DNA of 64,000 nt from Erysipelotrichaceae bacterium (GTDB lineage: Bacteria; Bacillota_I; Bacilli_A; Erysipelotrichales; Coprobacillaceae). The notes under the pieces are model-generated. The model saw only the letters and a list, made by a program, of their open reading frames with translations. It was not told the origin of the DNA and did no database searches. The position numbers were made by a program, and so were the translations under genes. The stretch spans positions 1 through 64,000 of the forward strand of contig JAGZJH010000016.1 in assembly GCA_018365815.1 (NCBI GenBank), written 5' to 3'. Shown piece after piece: positions 1 to 8,071 of this stretch; within the stretch, counting starts at the first letter, position 1, and each line of letters starts with the position of its first letter.

Positions 1-1
1 G

Positions 2-52
2 AAAGCAATAGAAGAAAAGGTTATTACAGTCGTACCAAATGAAACCAAGTAA
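2..52 (+). CDS. C-terminal end of a truncated upstream gene, probably the ABC transporter ATPase
   Basis: An open frame enters from the left edge and ends at TAA 50-52, encoding only the last 16 residues (ending VVPNETK). It overlaps the start of the FtsX-type permease by 14 nt. Such tight coupling is typical of an ABC ATPase followed by its permease, so this is probably the ATP-binding subunit. That identity rests on context alone; no domain is visible. Confidence 0.5.
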   Translation, partial: KAIEEKVITVVPNETK

Positions 53-2483
53 GTATATCAAAAAACTGGCGTTTACCAATATTACTAAAAAGAAACAACG
101 TACCATTTTAAGTTTAACGTCAGTTGGATTAAGTGTCGCAATCATCTTTACTTCATTAACTTTATTTTTAAATGTTTTTTCACTTACAAAAACACCTAAC
201 AATATCTACGACGGAAATTATCATTATGTTTTTCAAAGTGATCAAGGTAAACCTTTAGCAAGACAAAATGCGATCTTAGATTATGAATTAAATGAAACAC
301 TTGAATTTAATCAACAAGTGTATTCATTGCATCAATTTGAAGAAATTACGAACGTAAGTGATTTTGAATCTCCGATTCCAGTAATTATTAAAGAAGGTAA
401 GTTACCAGAAAACAACAAGGAACTATTAATCCCTGCTTCATTAAATATTTCTTTAGGTGAAATGATTCATAATTATAAAGTTGTAGGGATTTATGAGCCA
501 ACACACTTGTTTTTACAAAATCAAAATGGCAATCTTTACACTTACTTTTCAAACCCACAAATAACTTCTCGCACTGTTTATTTAACAGATAGTTTAGTGC
601 AACGCGATGATTCTTTATTAATGGTCACAGATACATTCAATGTTGAAACGCAAAACATTACTATGAATGAAAGTGCCATTTCTTATGATTCGGTAAAGAA
701 TTATTTAAAAGATACAACAACTTTATTAATTATGTTTATTGCAATTGCAGTTATTTCATTATTAATGTCAATTATCTCACTTAAAAATGTCTTTATTATA
801 AGTGATAAGGATCGTAAAAAAGAAATTGGTTTATTAAAATCAGTAGGGGCAACACCTAAAGACATTAAACGATTATTACAAATTGAAATTTCTATATTAG
901 GGTTAATTGGCGCTTTATTAGGTATTTTATTTGGAATTTTAATTTCAAGACTTGTTTTAGTTTTATTTATTAAAGAATTAGCTATCACATTTAATTGGTC
1001 AATGATTTTAAATCCATTTATTCTAGCGATTTCTTTTGTAATAGGTTTTGTGTTAATGCTTGTATTAGGGTTTAAATCTTATCAACCATATATTTATTCC
1101 AATGCAATTAATGATTTAAAAGATGTTTCATATAATTATGATCCACCAAGAAAAAGACAAAGTTATATTTCTAAAAGTTTTTCTTGGAAAATGTTTTTAA
1201 TCTATAATGGTCGTTTAAAAAAACAAACTAAAAACATTTTTCAATCATTTGCATTACTTCTTTTAACAACAGTCATTTTCTTTGGGGTATTTTTAAGTAA
1301 TGCCACATATTCAAGTGAAATTAAACAAAAGGATTATGATTTTAGAATTAAAAATGAAGGTAAAGCCACTGTTGCTTCTTCAACAAATATTGGATTAACA
1401 AATGACATTTATGAAGCAGTAGATAATGGTTTAATTATGCCTGAATCTTTATATGTTAATCGCTCGATTTTAGGACAATATTTTCAATTTCCAACGCGTG
1501 CTTTAGATCAAACAAGTCTAAAACAATATAAACGTAATACGAGAGTTAATTATGTTGAGGCTAAAGATGAAAATAATGAATTATTTAGCCAAGTTCAATC
1601 ATCAAATTTAATCTTTGATAATCGTCAATTAGACTATTTATCACAGTATATTGCAGAAGGAGATTTTAGTACATTAAATGAAGGTGGCGTTATTGTTATG
1701 TTAGATAAGGACAATAATGTCGGTGAAAAACTATTTGCTAATTTAAAAGTAGGGGATAAAATATATCGTAGCGAATCATTAGTTTCGCAAGACTATGATA
1801 TTGTTAAAGCGATTGTTGTATTAGATATGGATGATCCTAATTTGCCGGTTGATTTAAATGGTTTAAGTAGAGTAGTTGGATATGCTTATGATTATTATAA
1901 ACCTATGGAACAACCTTATTCTGTCATTGATGAAACTAAAATTGTTTTATCAAATAAAACCGGTGTAGCTAAAGCTTCCTTAGCTATTGAAAAAGCAATT
2001 ACAAATAACGAACAAAATGATCATTATACATTTGAAAATATCCCATATATGATACAAGAAAATAGAATCGTTTCGTTTATGATTATGTCTTTATTATATC
2101 CGTTATTTTTCTTACTTTTCTTTATTTCTTTATTAAATATTAATAACGTTCTAATTGGAAACGTACATTTAAAACGTGGTGATATAAGTATTATGAAATC
2201 TGTAGGAATGACATCAACACAGCTATATAAATTATTTATTTTTGAATATTTAGAAGGATATATTAATGCTTCGGCATTAGTTATGGCTATTTTCATTCCA
2301 ACATGTATGCTTGAAAGTTATTTCAAATTGTCTTCAGCATTTATGCTTGGAGAAAATATTTTCGCTACCTTAATTGTATCAATTTCATTAGTAGATATAT
2401 TTATTGTTTCAATTTTAGTAGCATTATCACTTAATAAAATTAGAAAAATTGATCCAATTGAAAATATGAAAGATGTTGTCTAA
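39..2483 (+). CDS. FtsX-family ABC transporter permease (MacB/BceB-type exporter subunit)
   Basis: An 814-residue membrane protein. An N-terminal transmembrane helix (about residues 22-48) is followed by a large extracytoplasmic domain. A first FtsX core of three helices spans about 228-350 and contains the cytoplasmic signature KKEIGLLKSVGAT. A second extracytoplasmic region follows a helix near 400, and a second FtsX core (about 690-805) carries the matching GDISIMKSVGMTSTQ. Two FtsX modules in one chain are usual for lipoprotein, peptide or antibiotic exporters of the MacB/BceB group, which use ATP hydrolysis as mechanical work. The start overlaps the end of the preceding gene, presumably its ATPase. 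Substrate unknown. No two-component system is visible beside it. Confidence 0.85.
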   Translation: MKPSKYIKKLAFTNITKKKQRTILSLTSVGLSVAIIFTSLTLFLNVFSLTKTPNNIYDGNYHYVFQSDQGKPLARQNAILDYELNETLEFNQQVYSLHQFEEITNVSDFESPIPVIIKEGKLPENNKELLIPASLNISLGEMIHNYKVVGIYEPTHLFLQNQNGNLYTYFSNPQITSRTVYLTDSLVQRDDSLLMVTDTFNVETQNITMNESAISYDSVKNYLKDTTTLLIMFIAIAVISLLMSIISLKNVFIISDKDRKKEIGLLKSVGATPKDIKRLLQIEISILGLIGALLGILFGILISRLVLVLFIKELAITFNWSMILNPFILAISFVIGFVLMLVLGFKSYQPYIYSNAINDLKDVSYNYDPPRKRQSYISKSFSWKMFLIYNGRLKKQTKNIFQSFALLLLTTVIFFGVFLSNATYSSEIKQKDYDFRIKNEGKATVASSTNIGLTNDIYEAVDNGLIMPESLYVNRSILGQYFQFPTRALDQTSLKQYKRNTRVNYVEAKDENNELFSQVQSSNLIFDNRQLDYLSQYIAEGDFSTLNEGGVIVMLDKDNNVGEKLFANLKVGDKIYRSESLVSQDYDIVKAIVVLDMDDPNLPVDLNGLSRVVGYAYDYYKPMEQPYSVIDETKIVLSNKTGVAKASLAIEKAITNNEQNDHYTFENIPYMIQENRIVSFMIMSLLYPLFFLLFFISLLNINNVLIGNVHLKRGDISIMKSVGMTSTQLYKLFIFEYLEGYINASALVMAIFIPTCMLESYFKLSSAFMLGENIFATLIVSISLVDIFIVSILVALSLNKIRKIDPIENMKDVV

Positions 2484-2485
2484 AT

Positions 2486-2517
2486 AAAAAGATTCTTCTA
2501 AAATGAAGAATCTTTTT
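2486..2517. terminator. Bidirectional intrinsic terminator
   Basis: Perfect 13-bp stem (AAAAAGATTCTTC with its complement) around a 6-nt loop, with A and T tracts on either side. It lies between two convergent genes and can serve both. Confidence 0.9.
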
Positions 2518-2521
2518 ATTA

Positions 2522-3070
2522 TTAGTTCATATTTCTTAACATTTGTAGCATTTCTTTGCCATCTGATAATACAACTTCATCAACTATTTCATGTGTAATG
2601 TGATGATAAAAATGACAATGTATATCTAAATCATCTGAGATTGTCATAATTGCATAAGTTCCGTAACCATAATTTCCACGATTGAACATTAGACTCCCAG
2701 GATTAATGATTGTATAGGGCCCAATTTTTTTAAATTCAGGAATATGTGTATGACCATGTAATATAAGGGTACATTTTAATTTTTTAGCTTTTTCTATTAA
2801 CATTTCATCACTTTTATAGACATGGTATAAATGCCCATGGGTAATAAATGTTCTAATTCCATTAATGTTTGTAAAGCGATCAGTTAAAAAGCGGTCATCT
2901 TCGTCATGATTTCCTTTAACAGTGATAAAGTTATTCAACAAGGCATGATGATAGGGGAGTGATGAATCCCCACAATGAATGTATAAATCAATATCTTGAT
3001 GATAGTTTATAACTTCTTCTAAAATATCATTTTCAAAATGACTGTCACTAATTAATAAGACTTTAGTCAT
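2522..3070 (-). CDS. YfcE/MJ0936-family metallophosphoesterase
   Basis: A 182-residue calcineurin-like phosphodiesterase. Metal-binding motifs appear in order: D9/H11 (SDSH), G34-D35, G53-N54-H55-D56, H78/H80 and the H105-G-H-T-H109 block, followed by NPGS at 123-126. Length and motif spacing match the short single-domain YfcE/YsnB family, soluble cytosolic enzymes that hydrolyse phosphodiesters with Mn or Ni. The physiological substrate is not established for this family and cannot be read from context. It lies downstream of the PTS EIIB gene but is separated from it by a terminator. Confidence 0.9.
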   Translation of the reverse strand: MTKVLLISDSHFENDILEEVINYHQDIDLYIHCGDSSLPYHHALLNNFITVKGNHDEDDRFLTDRFTNINGIRTFITHGHLYHVYKSDEMLIEKAKKLKCTLILHGHTHIPEFKKIGPYTIINPGSLMFNRGNYGYGTYAIMTISDDLDIHCHFYHHITHEIVDEVVLSDGKEMLQMLRNMN

Positions 3071-3080
3071 TAATTAATAT

Positions 3081-3102
3081 AAAAAAGAGAGGTTTCCCTC
3101 TC
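3081..3102 (-). terminator. Intrinsic terminator of the PTS EIIB gene
   Basis: On the minus strand a 6-bp stem GAGAGG/CCTCTC closed by a GAAA tetraloop is followed by six T. Confidence 0.85.
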
Positions 3103-3116
3103 AAGTTATAATAATT

Positions 3117-3434
3117 CTATTTATTATAGAAGTCATTATAAACTTTCATAGCAAATTCAAAAACAGCTTTACCGTTCATTGTACCATAATCAGTCATACC
3201 AATAACTTCAACTGGATATTCACCATTTGCTTTTTTAGTTACTTCTTTTAATTTGAAACGAACTTGTGGACCTAATAAGCAAATATCAAATTTACCTTTA
3301 TTTTTTTCAATATCTGCTTCTGGAACAGCCCAAATTTCAGCTTCAACATTAGCAGTTTTTGCTGCTTCTTGCATTTTAGTCACTAATAAACTTGTTGACA
3401 TACCTGCAGAGCAAGCTAACATAATTCTTACCAT
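3117..3434 (-). CDS. celA: PTS system lactose/cellobiose-family EIIB component
   Basis: A 105-residue phosphocarrier. The N-terminus IMLACSAGMST places the phosphorylated cysteine at residue 8, in the P-loop-like turn characteristic of cellobiose/chitobiose EIIB proteins. It would pass phosphate from an EIIA histidine to the incoming disaccharide bound by EIIC. An AGGAGG site lies 7 nt upstream of the ATG. No EIIA, EIIC or glycosidase gene is adjacent, and promoter and terminator frame a single gene, so it is an orphan EIIB. It may serve EIIC proteins encoded elsewhere or act as a regulatory phosphorylation partner. The symbol is by family; sugar specificity is not proven. Confidence 0.9.
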   Translation of the reverse strand: MVRIMLACSAGMSTSLLVTKMQEAAKTANVEAEIWAVPEADIEKNKGKFDICLLGPQVRFKLKEVTKKANGEYPVEVIGMTDYGTMNGKAVFEFAMKVYNDFYNK

Positions 3435-3465
3435 TATAAACGCCTCCTAAATATTTTACATATCT

Positions 3466-3494
3466 ATTATCCCACAAAAGTAAGCGTTTGTCAC
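3466..3494 (-). promoter_or_regulatory. Sigma-A-type promoter of the EIIB gene with overlapping cre-like site
   Basis: Minus-strand -35 GTGACA (3489-3494), 17-nt spacer and -10 GATAAT (3466-3471), ending 32 nt before the ATG. A palindromic motif at 3479-3492 (AGTAAGCGTTTGTC on plus) matches 11 of 14 positions of the CcpA cre consensus TGWAARCGYTWNCW on either strand. It lies across the spacer and -35 box, where it could mediate catabolite repression. Confidence 0.6.
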
Positions 3495-3634
3495 GCTTTT
3501 TACGTTAAATTTATAGAATTAATTATTTAATAAAAAATTACCATTATTCCAAAAGAATTTATATATAGATTTTATTTTTTATGGTAATTTAAAAATTATT
3601 TGATATAATGTAAGAAAATAAGGAGGAATAAAAA

Positions 3635-3907
3635 ATGAGTAAAGCAGTAATTAGTGTATTAGGTAAAGACCAAGTGGGAATCATTGCAAAGATATGTTCA
3701 TATTTAGCCAAAAACAATATTAATATATTAGATATTTCACAAACTATTGTACAAGATTATTTTAATATGATGATGATTGTTGATGCAAGCTTATTTGAAA
3801 ATGATTTTTCAAGAATTGTTTTAGAACTTGACCAATTAGGAAAAGAAATTGGTGTATCCATTCGTTTGCAACATGAGGATATTTTTAGTCAAATGCATCG
3901 TATTTAA
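3635..3907 (+). CDS. UPF0237-family ACT-domain protein
   Basis: A 90-residue protein consisting of one ACT domain. The N-terminal strand VISVLGKDQVGIIAKICSYL is the ligand-binding edge, followed by NINILDISQTIVQDYFNMMMIVD. ACT domains bind amino acids or other small ligands as dimers; stand-alone members resemble the GcvR regulator. An AAGGAGGA ribosome site lies 6 nt before the ATG, and a TATAAT -10 box is at 3604-3609. It lies just upstream of the UPF0210 gene, a pairing widely conserved in Firmicutes, so the ACT protein is probably the ligand sensor for that protein. The ligand is unknown. Confidence 0.9.
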   Translation: MSKAVISVLGKDQVGIIAKICSYLAKNNINILDISQTIVQDYFNMMMIVDASLFENDFSRIVLELDQLGKEIGVSIRLQHEDIFSQMHRI

Positions 3908-3923
3908 TGAAATGTAAAAGTGG

Positions 3924-4012
3924 AAGTTGCACTGCTAAGTATTAAAATATAGATCTAATAAGAAAGGAGAAAGTTACAATAAAACTTGCAACTTTAAATA
4001 GTTTTTTGTAAC
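3924..4012 (+). promoter_or_regulatory. Leader with mutually exclusive hairpins between ACT gene and UPF0210 gene
   Basis: The 114-nt gap contains three competing inverted repeats. AAGTTGCA (3924-3931) pairs with TGCAACTT (3987-3994). AAAGTT (3970-3975) pairs with AACTTT (3990-3995). GTTACAA (3973-3979) pairs with TTGTAAC (4006-4012). A strong Shine-Dalgarno-like AAAGGAG (about 3963-3969) sits in the first loop, yet no start codon follows it at normal distance. T6 at 4002-4007 follows the middle hairpin after six bases. It could be an attenuator or translational switch, but AT-rich DNA produces such pairings easily. Confidence 0.35.
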
Positions 4013-4021
4013 AAAATAGCA

Positions 4022-5386
4022 ATGATAAGTTCATTTGAAATTAATGAAACAAATAAAATGATTGCCGAAGAAAATTTAGATGTTCGAACTATTACAATGG
4101 GAATCAGTTTATTAGACTGTATGGATCAAGATGTGAATGTTACAGCACAAAAAATTTATGATAAAATTACTACTAAAGCCAAAGATTTAGTCGCTACTGG
4201 AAAAAAAATAAGTGAAAAATATGGAGTACCGATTGTAAACAAACGTATTTCTGTTACACCTATTGGATTGGTTGGAAGCAGTTGTTGTCATTCTACAAAG
4301 GATTTTGTTGAATTGGCAAAAGCACTTGATCGTGCAGCTAAAGAATTAGGAATTAATTTTATTGGCGGTTACACTGCGATTGTTTCTAAAGGAATGACAA
4401 TGGCAGAAAAATTGTTAATTGAATCAATTCCTGAAGCGATGGCTGTTACTGAATGTGTTTGTAGTTCTGTGAATGTCGGCTCAACAAAAACTGGTTTAAA
4501 TATGGACGCCATTAAATTATGTGGTGAAATTATTAAAGAAACTGCCGAATTAACAAAAGAAAATGACTCAATTGGATGCGCAAAATTGGTTGTTTTATGT
4601 AATGCTCCTGACGATAATCCTTTTATGGCTGGTGCATTTCATGGCGTGAGCGAAGCAGATTGCATTATTAATGTCGGGGTGAGTGGTCCTGGTGTTGTTA
4701 AAAAGGCAATAGAAACTGCACGTGGAAAAGATTTTGGTGTACTTTGTGAAACAATCAAGAAAACTGCGTTTAAAATTACAAGAATTGGCCAATTAGTTGC
4801 ACATGATGCTTCTAAAATGCTCAATGTCCCTTTTGGGATTATTGATTTATCTTTAGCCCCAACACCGGCAATTGGAGATAGTATTGCCGAAATATTAGAG
4901 GAAATAGGGTTAGAAAGAGTAGGTGCACCTGGAACAACTGCGGCACTAGCTATTTTAAATGACCAGGTTAAAAAAGGTGGTGTCATGGCTTCTTCTTATG
5001 TAGGAGGATTAAGTGGTGCTTTCATTCCCGTAAGTGAAGATCAAGGAATGATTGATGCGGTTAATGAAGGTGCTCTAACTTTAGAAAAATTAGAAGCAAT
5101 GACTTGTGTTTGTTCTGTAGGTTTAGATATGATTGCAATACCCGGTAAAACCAAAGCTACAACAATTTCAGGAATTATTGCTGATGAAATGGCAATTGGG
5201 ATGATTAATCAAAAAACAACTGCTGTTCGCATTATTCCAGTATCAGGAAAAGACGTTGGTGAACAAGCCGTATTTGGCGGATTATTAGGATATGCACCAA
5301 TTATGCCAGTTAACTCATTTAACTGTGATGACTTTGTCAATCGTGGTGGAAGAATTCCAGCACCAATACATAGTTTTAAAAATTAA
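4022..5386 (+). CDS. UPF0210 (DUF711) PFL family protein
   Basis: A 454-residue soluble protein of the UPF0210 family. The conserved opening LDVRTITMGISLLDC (residues about 19-33), the VGSSCCHST block and the cysteine-rich C-terminal half (TCVCSVGLDMIAIPGKT) are all present. Members are about 450 residues and fold like anaerobic glycyl-radical-related proteins, but no reaction has been assigned that I can defend. The chosen ATG fits the family's N-terminus, and an in-frame stop lies at 3995, so no earlier start exists. It has no proper ribosome site at normal spacing; the nearest AGGAG is over 50 nt upstream, inside a structured leader. Confidence 0.88.
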   Translation: MISSFEINETNKMIAEENLDVRTITMGISLLDCMDQDVNVTAQKIYDKITTKAKDLVATGKKISEKYGVPIVNKRISVTPIGLVGSSCCHSTKDFVELAKALDRAAKELGINFIGGYTAIVSKGMTMAEKLLIESIPEAMAVTECVCSSVNVGSTKTGLNMDAIKLCGEIIKETAELTKENDSIGCAKLVVLCNAPDDNPFMAGAFHGVSEADCIINVGVSGPGVVKKAIETARGKDFGVLCETIKKTAFKITRIGQLVAHDASKMLNVPFGIIDLSLAPTPAIGDSIAEILEEIGLERVGAPGTTAALAILNDQVKKGGVMASSYVGGLSGAFIPVSEDQGMIDAVNEGALTLEKLEAMTCVCSVGLDMIAIPGKTKATTISGIIADEMAIGMINQKTTAVRIIPVSGKDVGEQAVFGGLLGYAPIMPVNSFNCDDFVNRGGRIPAPIHSFKN

Positions 5387-5413
5387 AATTATATATTAAT
5401 TAGTCTTAATAAG

Positions 5414-5465
5414 AATCCCATAAATAGTTATATAAAACAAATATATCTATGAAGTGGGATTTTTA
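5414..5465 (+). terminator. Intrinsic terminator of the UPF0210 gene
   Basis: AATCCCA (5414-5420) pairs with TGGGATT (5455-5461), with inner pairing ATAG/CTAT, followed by a T run. Confidence 0.7.
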
Positions 5466-5552
5466 AATTTAATCATATTGAACCATCTAAATTATATACC
5501 ACATATAACTTCTGATAATCTATATTATGTTAACCAAATGATATATTATTAA

Positions 5553-5822
5553 TCATAAAAGATTAATAATACACATTAATAAAGCGAATATTGAGAAAAT
5601 AACACCACATACTTCTAAAAACATAAACATTGAAATATGGTATTTTTTATAGTTTTGATGTAATGCTAATATTGAACTAATGACTAATGCTTCACAAATT
5701 AATGTAAATGTCACATTTAATACTGTAACATCTTTACAACTATAACCACTTAATAAAAACATTACTGCTAAAAAGTAAGTTAATAAAACTGTTTTAACGA
5801 GTTTTTTTGGATCTGTTGACAT
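5553..5822 (-). CDS. Small integral membrane protein, unknown function
   Basis: An 89-residue protein with three predicted membrane helices (about 11-26, 34-52 and 62-87) joined by short charged loops (NYKKYH). The start is placed at MSTDPKK because AAAGGAAGTGA lies just upstream; a longer frame to 5879 lacks a ribosome site. It is monocistronic, between the UPF0210 terminator and the deoB terminator. A hairpin at 5545-5570 overlaps its stop codon. I do not recognise a family. Confidence 0.65.
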   Translation of the reverse strand: MSTDPKKLVKTVLLTYFLAVMFLLSGYSCKDVTVLNVTFTLICEALVISSILALHQNYKKYHISMFMFLEVCGVIFSIFALLMCIINLL

Positions 5823-5882
5823 TAACTTCACTTCCTTTCTAAATATATTTATTATATCGTGTTCGTTCAATAAACACAACTT

Positions 5883-5902
5883 AAAAAAGGCTTTCGCCTT
5901 TT
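5883..5902 (-). terminator. Intrinsic terminator of deoB
   Basis: Minus-strand stem AAAAGGC/GCCTTTT with a GAAA tetraloop and T6; it begins inside the deoB stop codon. Confidence 0.85.
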
Positions 5903-7082
5903 AAATTAAATCTAAAATAGAATGTCCAATTGGTGGTAATTCAACTTCAAAATTATCTGCAATAGTTGCCCCAATCACTGCAAATGATTTTAAGTCCCCT
6001 AGATTTTCACCACTACTTTTTTGTTTTGAATATGCAATAAACGGAACTTTTTCTCTTGTATGGTCACTCCCTTGATATGTTGGATCATTACCATGATCAG
6101 CAGTTACAATTAATAAATCATCTTCTTTTAATTGGTACATCAATTTTAAAAGTTGTTGATCAAATTTTTCTAATGCTTTAGCATATCCTAATGGATCACG
6201 ACGATGCCCGTACATTGAATCGAAATCAACTAAATTAACAAATGCTAAACCTGTAAAATCTTTTTTAGCTAATTCAATTGTAATGTTCATACCATCTTCA
6301 TTACTTTTTGATGGGTGTGATTCGCTAATCCCTTTACCACAAAAAATATCGTTAATTTTTCCCACTGAAATAACATCTAAATGATTTTCTTTTAATGTTT
6401 CTAAAACTGTTTTACCAAATGGTTCTAATGCCCAGTCATGACGATTAGCAGTTCTTTTAAATTCACCTTTTTTTTCACCGATAAATGGTCTTGCGATTAC
6501 GCGTCCAACTTTCCATTCATCTTTTAATAGCAACTCTCTAGCAATTTCACAATAATGATAAAGATTATCTAAACCAATATATTTTTCATGTCCTGCAATT
6601 TGAAATACTGAATCTGCAGAAGTATATACAATTAAATCTCCGGTTTCAATTTGATGCTCGCCATACATATCTAAAATTTCTGTCCCACTAGCAGCAATAT
6701 TTCCGATTGTTTTACGACCAGTTAATCGTTCGAATTCTTCAATGAATTCTTTAGGGAAACCAGTTTCAGTAAAAGTTTTGAAAGGTTTTTCAACTTTTAG
6801 TCCCATCATTTCATAATGTCCGGTCATTGTATCTTTACCATTACTAATTTCACATAGCGAAGCAACTGTCCCTAAATGAGATGGTAATTTATAGATTCCT
6901 TTAAATTCACCTAGTTCCCCTAATCCTAATCCTTCTAAATTTTCTAAATGAATTTCATCAACACTTTCACAAATATGTTTTAAAGTATTTGTTCCTAAAT
7001 CACCATATTCGTTAGCGTCAGTTGCATTACCAATCCCTGCAGAATCTAATACAATAGTAAATATACGTTTATATTTTTTCAT
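5901..7082 (-). CDS. deoB: Phosphopentomutase
   Basis: A 393-residue alkaline-phosphatase-superfamily enzyme interconverting ribose-1- or deoxyribose-1-phosphate and the 5-phosphates in nucleoside salvage. Visible residues include the metal aspartate D13 (VLDSAGIGN), the phosphorylated threonine T85 in GKDTMTGHYE, the DFDSMYGHRRDP metal block, TADHGND and SDHTRE. The start is set at MKKYKRIF because AAAGGAGG lies 6 nt upstream; the longer frame to 7133 would run deep into xerD. The start codon overlaps the 3-prime end of xerD by 14 nt, so the two are translationally coupled as in Bacillus (ripX-drm). No nucleoside phosphorylase gene follows. Confidence 0.95.
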   Translation of the reverse strand: MKKYKRIFTIVLDSAGIGNATDANEYGDLGTNTLKHICESVDEIHLENLEGLGLGELGEFKGIYKLPSHLGTVASLCEISNGKDTMTGHYEMMGLKVEKPFKTFTETGFPKEFIEEFERLTGRKTIGNIAASGTEILDMYGEHQIETGDLIVYTSADSVFQIAGHEKYIGLDNLYHYCEIARELLLKDEWKVGRVIARPFIGEKKGEFKRTANRHDWALEPFGKTVLETLKENHLDVISVGKINDIFCGKGISESHPSKSNEDGMNITIELAKKDFTGLAFVNLVDFDSMYGHRRDPLGYAKALEKFDQQLLKLMYQLKEDDLLIVTADHGNDPTYQGSDHTREKVPFIAYSKQKSSGENLGDLKSFAVIGATIADNFEVELPPIGHSILDLI

Positions 7083-7995
7083 TTTTGGCCTCCTTTTGAA
7101 TATTTCTTGGATGATATTGTTGATATTCTTCAATCATTTTTTGATTTGTTACATGTGTGTAAATTGTGGTTGTGGAGATATTGGAGTGTCCAAGCATTTC
7201 TTGAATTGATCTCAAATCTGCACCATGATTTAATAAATGTGTCGCAAAACTGTGTCGTAAAGTATGAGGGGTAAGTTTTGTTTGAATATTCGCTAAAATC
7301 GCTTTTTGTTTAATCATTTTCCAAAAACTTTGTCTGGAAATTTGATTACCTTGATAGTTTAAAAACAAATAATCACTGTTTTTATCTTTCAATAATTTTG
7401 AACGATAGTTTTCAATATAAAAAACTAATAAATCAACCATTCCATCACTAATGGGAACTAATCTTTCTTTATCCCCTTTTCCGATGCATTTTATTAAACA
7501 CATTTTTAAGTTAAGATCATTAAGTTTTAAATTAATCAATTCACTAATTCTTAGTCCTGTTGCATACATTAATTCAAGCATACAACGATCGCGACAAGTA
7601 TATTCATCTTCGATTAAAACACTTTCTAATAACCGTTCAACTTCATTTTCTGATAAAACACTAGGTAATGTTTGATCGAGTTTAGGAAAAGAAAACTGAT
7701 TTGCCGGATTGTTTTCAATCATCTGTTCACGTAAACAATATTTAAAATAATTTTTTAACACTGACATTGCATGAAAAACAGTTGTCTTTTTTAAAGAATT
7801 GATTTTTTCTAAATATAAAGCGACATAATTTTCATTAATTTCATCTAAATAAACAATTTTAAATTCTTCTTCTACAAAATCCATGAACTTTTCTAACTGC
7901 ATACAATAGGTTTGTACGGTGTTATTAGAAAGTCCTTTTTCAATTTGAATGAATTGCTTGTATTCAATTAGTGTTTCTTTGATTTTAAAGCGCAT
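7069..7995 (-). CDS. xerD: Tyrosine recombinase XerD
   Basis: A 308-residue integrase of the XerC/XerD class that resolves chromosome dimers at dif with XerC and FtsK. The N-terminal SAM-like core-binding domain covers residues 1-90. The catalytic set is complete: R149 (ATGLRISEL), K173 (GKGDKERL), H244 and R247 (LTPHTLRHSF), H270 (LGHSNISTT) and nucleophile Y279 (IYTHV). Assignment to XerD rather than XerC rests on the following deoB gene, as in Bacillus. No dif-like site was sought successfully nearby. The predicted transcript has an unusually short leader. Confidence 0.93.
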   Translation of the reverse strand: MRFKIKETLIEYKQFIQIEKGLSNNTVQTYCMQLEKFMDFVEEEFKIVYLDEINENYVALYLEKINSLKKTTVFHAMSVLKNYFKYCLREQMIENNPANQFSFPKLDQTLPSVLSENEVERLLESVLIEDEYTCRDRCMLELMYATGLRISELINLKLNDLNLKMCLIKCIGKGDKERLVPISDGMVDLLVFYIENYRSKLLKDKNSDYLFLNYQGNQISRQSFWKMIKQKAILANIQTKLTPHTLRHSFATHLLNHGADLRSIQEMLGHSNISTTTIYTHVTNQKMIEEYQQYHPRNIQKEAKNEKI

Positions 7996-8010
7996 ATCAT
8001 CACCACGGTT

Positions 8011-8039
8011 ATTATAGCATTGTTTTTAAATTCAACCAA
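8011..8039 (-). promoter_or_regulatory. xerD promoter
   Basis: Minus-strand -35 TTGGTT (8034-8039), 17-nt spacer and extended -10 TGCTATAAT (TATAAT at 8011-8016). The -10 box is only 15 nt from the ATG, giving a leader of about 9 nt that contains GTGGTGAT. Confidence 0.6.
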
Positions 8040-8071
8040 ATATTATGCTAAATTATTTCACAAAATTTACC

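Noticed and set aside
701..988. Antisense frame inside the FtsX permease gene
   Set aside because: Low-complexity shadow of the coding strand without a ribosome site or any family resemblance. The same applies to the other antisense frames within the FtsX, UPF0210, efp, clpB and prkC genes.
4595..4986. Two antisense frames within the UPF0210 gene
   Set aside because: They lie wholly inside a well-conserved gene and show no independent coding signal.
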